Shown here: positions 63,966-64,000 of the stretch, piece by piece
Numbering within the stretch: position 1 is the stretch's first letter
Layout of the letters: each line of letters begins with the position of its first letter
Source: Pseudoips prasinana
Lineage: Eukaryota > Arthropoda > Insecta > Lepidoptera > Nolidae
DNA length: 64,000 nucleotides
Direction: 5' to 3'
NCBI GenBank assembly: GCA_951640165.1
Contig: OX621241.1
Location: forward strand, 1,498,001 to 1,562,000
Position numbers and translations under genes: made by a program
Notes under the pieces: generated by a model
The model's input: the letters and a program-made list of their open reading frames with translations, nothing else
Told to the model about the DNA's origin: nothing
Databases searched by the model: none

Positions 63966-64000
63966 TACCTAGCCACAAAGGGTTGGACTGTGCGAAGTTA

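Overview
The window looks like a stretch of a moth or butterfly (Lepidoptera) nuclear genome. It is AT-rich and I can support no host protein-coding gene. The diagnosis rests on repeats: Helitron-type elements ending in a hairpin plus CTAGT, the 'ccactgctggacataggcctcc' family, 'catcccgtgggtgtcgtaaaaggcgacta' retrotransposon tails, the 'gggttccgtaccc' family and many tRNA-headed SINEs. From memory these are typical of Lepidoptera; no database search was possible. Nearly all convincing coding sequence belongs to transposable elements.

Layout. Positions 1-28000 hold dispersed SINEs, a recurring ~250-bp repeat called family A here (at least 13 copies in the window), a GC-rich TAA-flanked MITE (3858-4168), small TIR elements (14005-14866), three short Helitron-like elements (13177, 16494, 20929) and a retroposon with a 14-bp target duplication (21600-21844). 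Positions 28096-32237 are a decayed CR1-like non-LTR retrotransposon: ORF1 with an esterase-like segment, then an APE endonuclease and a truncated reverse transcriptase. A 1509-bp P-type DNA transposon (28617-30125) sits inside ORF1, with 26-bp identical ends, an 8-bp target duplication and a THAP DNA-binding domain. Positions 36718-37569 are a 5'-truncated RNase H-bearing retrotransposon tail inside a SINE, with a perfect 19-bp duplication. Two abutting perfect palindromes lie at 36136-36248.

A 0.7-kb fold-back element lies at 41041-41751. A 976-bp element with long TIRs (47787-48762) splits a SINE; its TGTCG/CGACA ends, apparent 4-bp TATA duplication and integrase-like C-terminal remnant point to a Ginger-type cut-and-paste transposon. 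Two near-identical hAT-type MITEs lie 1 kb apart (58575-59064 and 60071-60539). More SINEs and retrotransposon tails run to the end.

The main biology is nesting: P in a CR1-like element, the RNase H element in a SINE, Ginger-like in a SINE, a Harbinger-like MITE in a retrotransposon tail, a Helitron in a SINE, a SINE in a MITE, and hAT MITEs in older repeats. Each nest preserves an interrupted host sequence, which gives relative ages and exact boundaries. The best candidates for something undescribed are the THAP-only P-like element, the Ginger-like element with repeated GATTTG/CAAATC palindromes in its ends, and the double palindrome.
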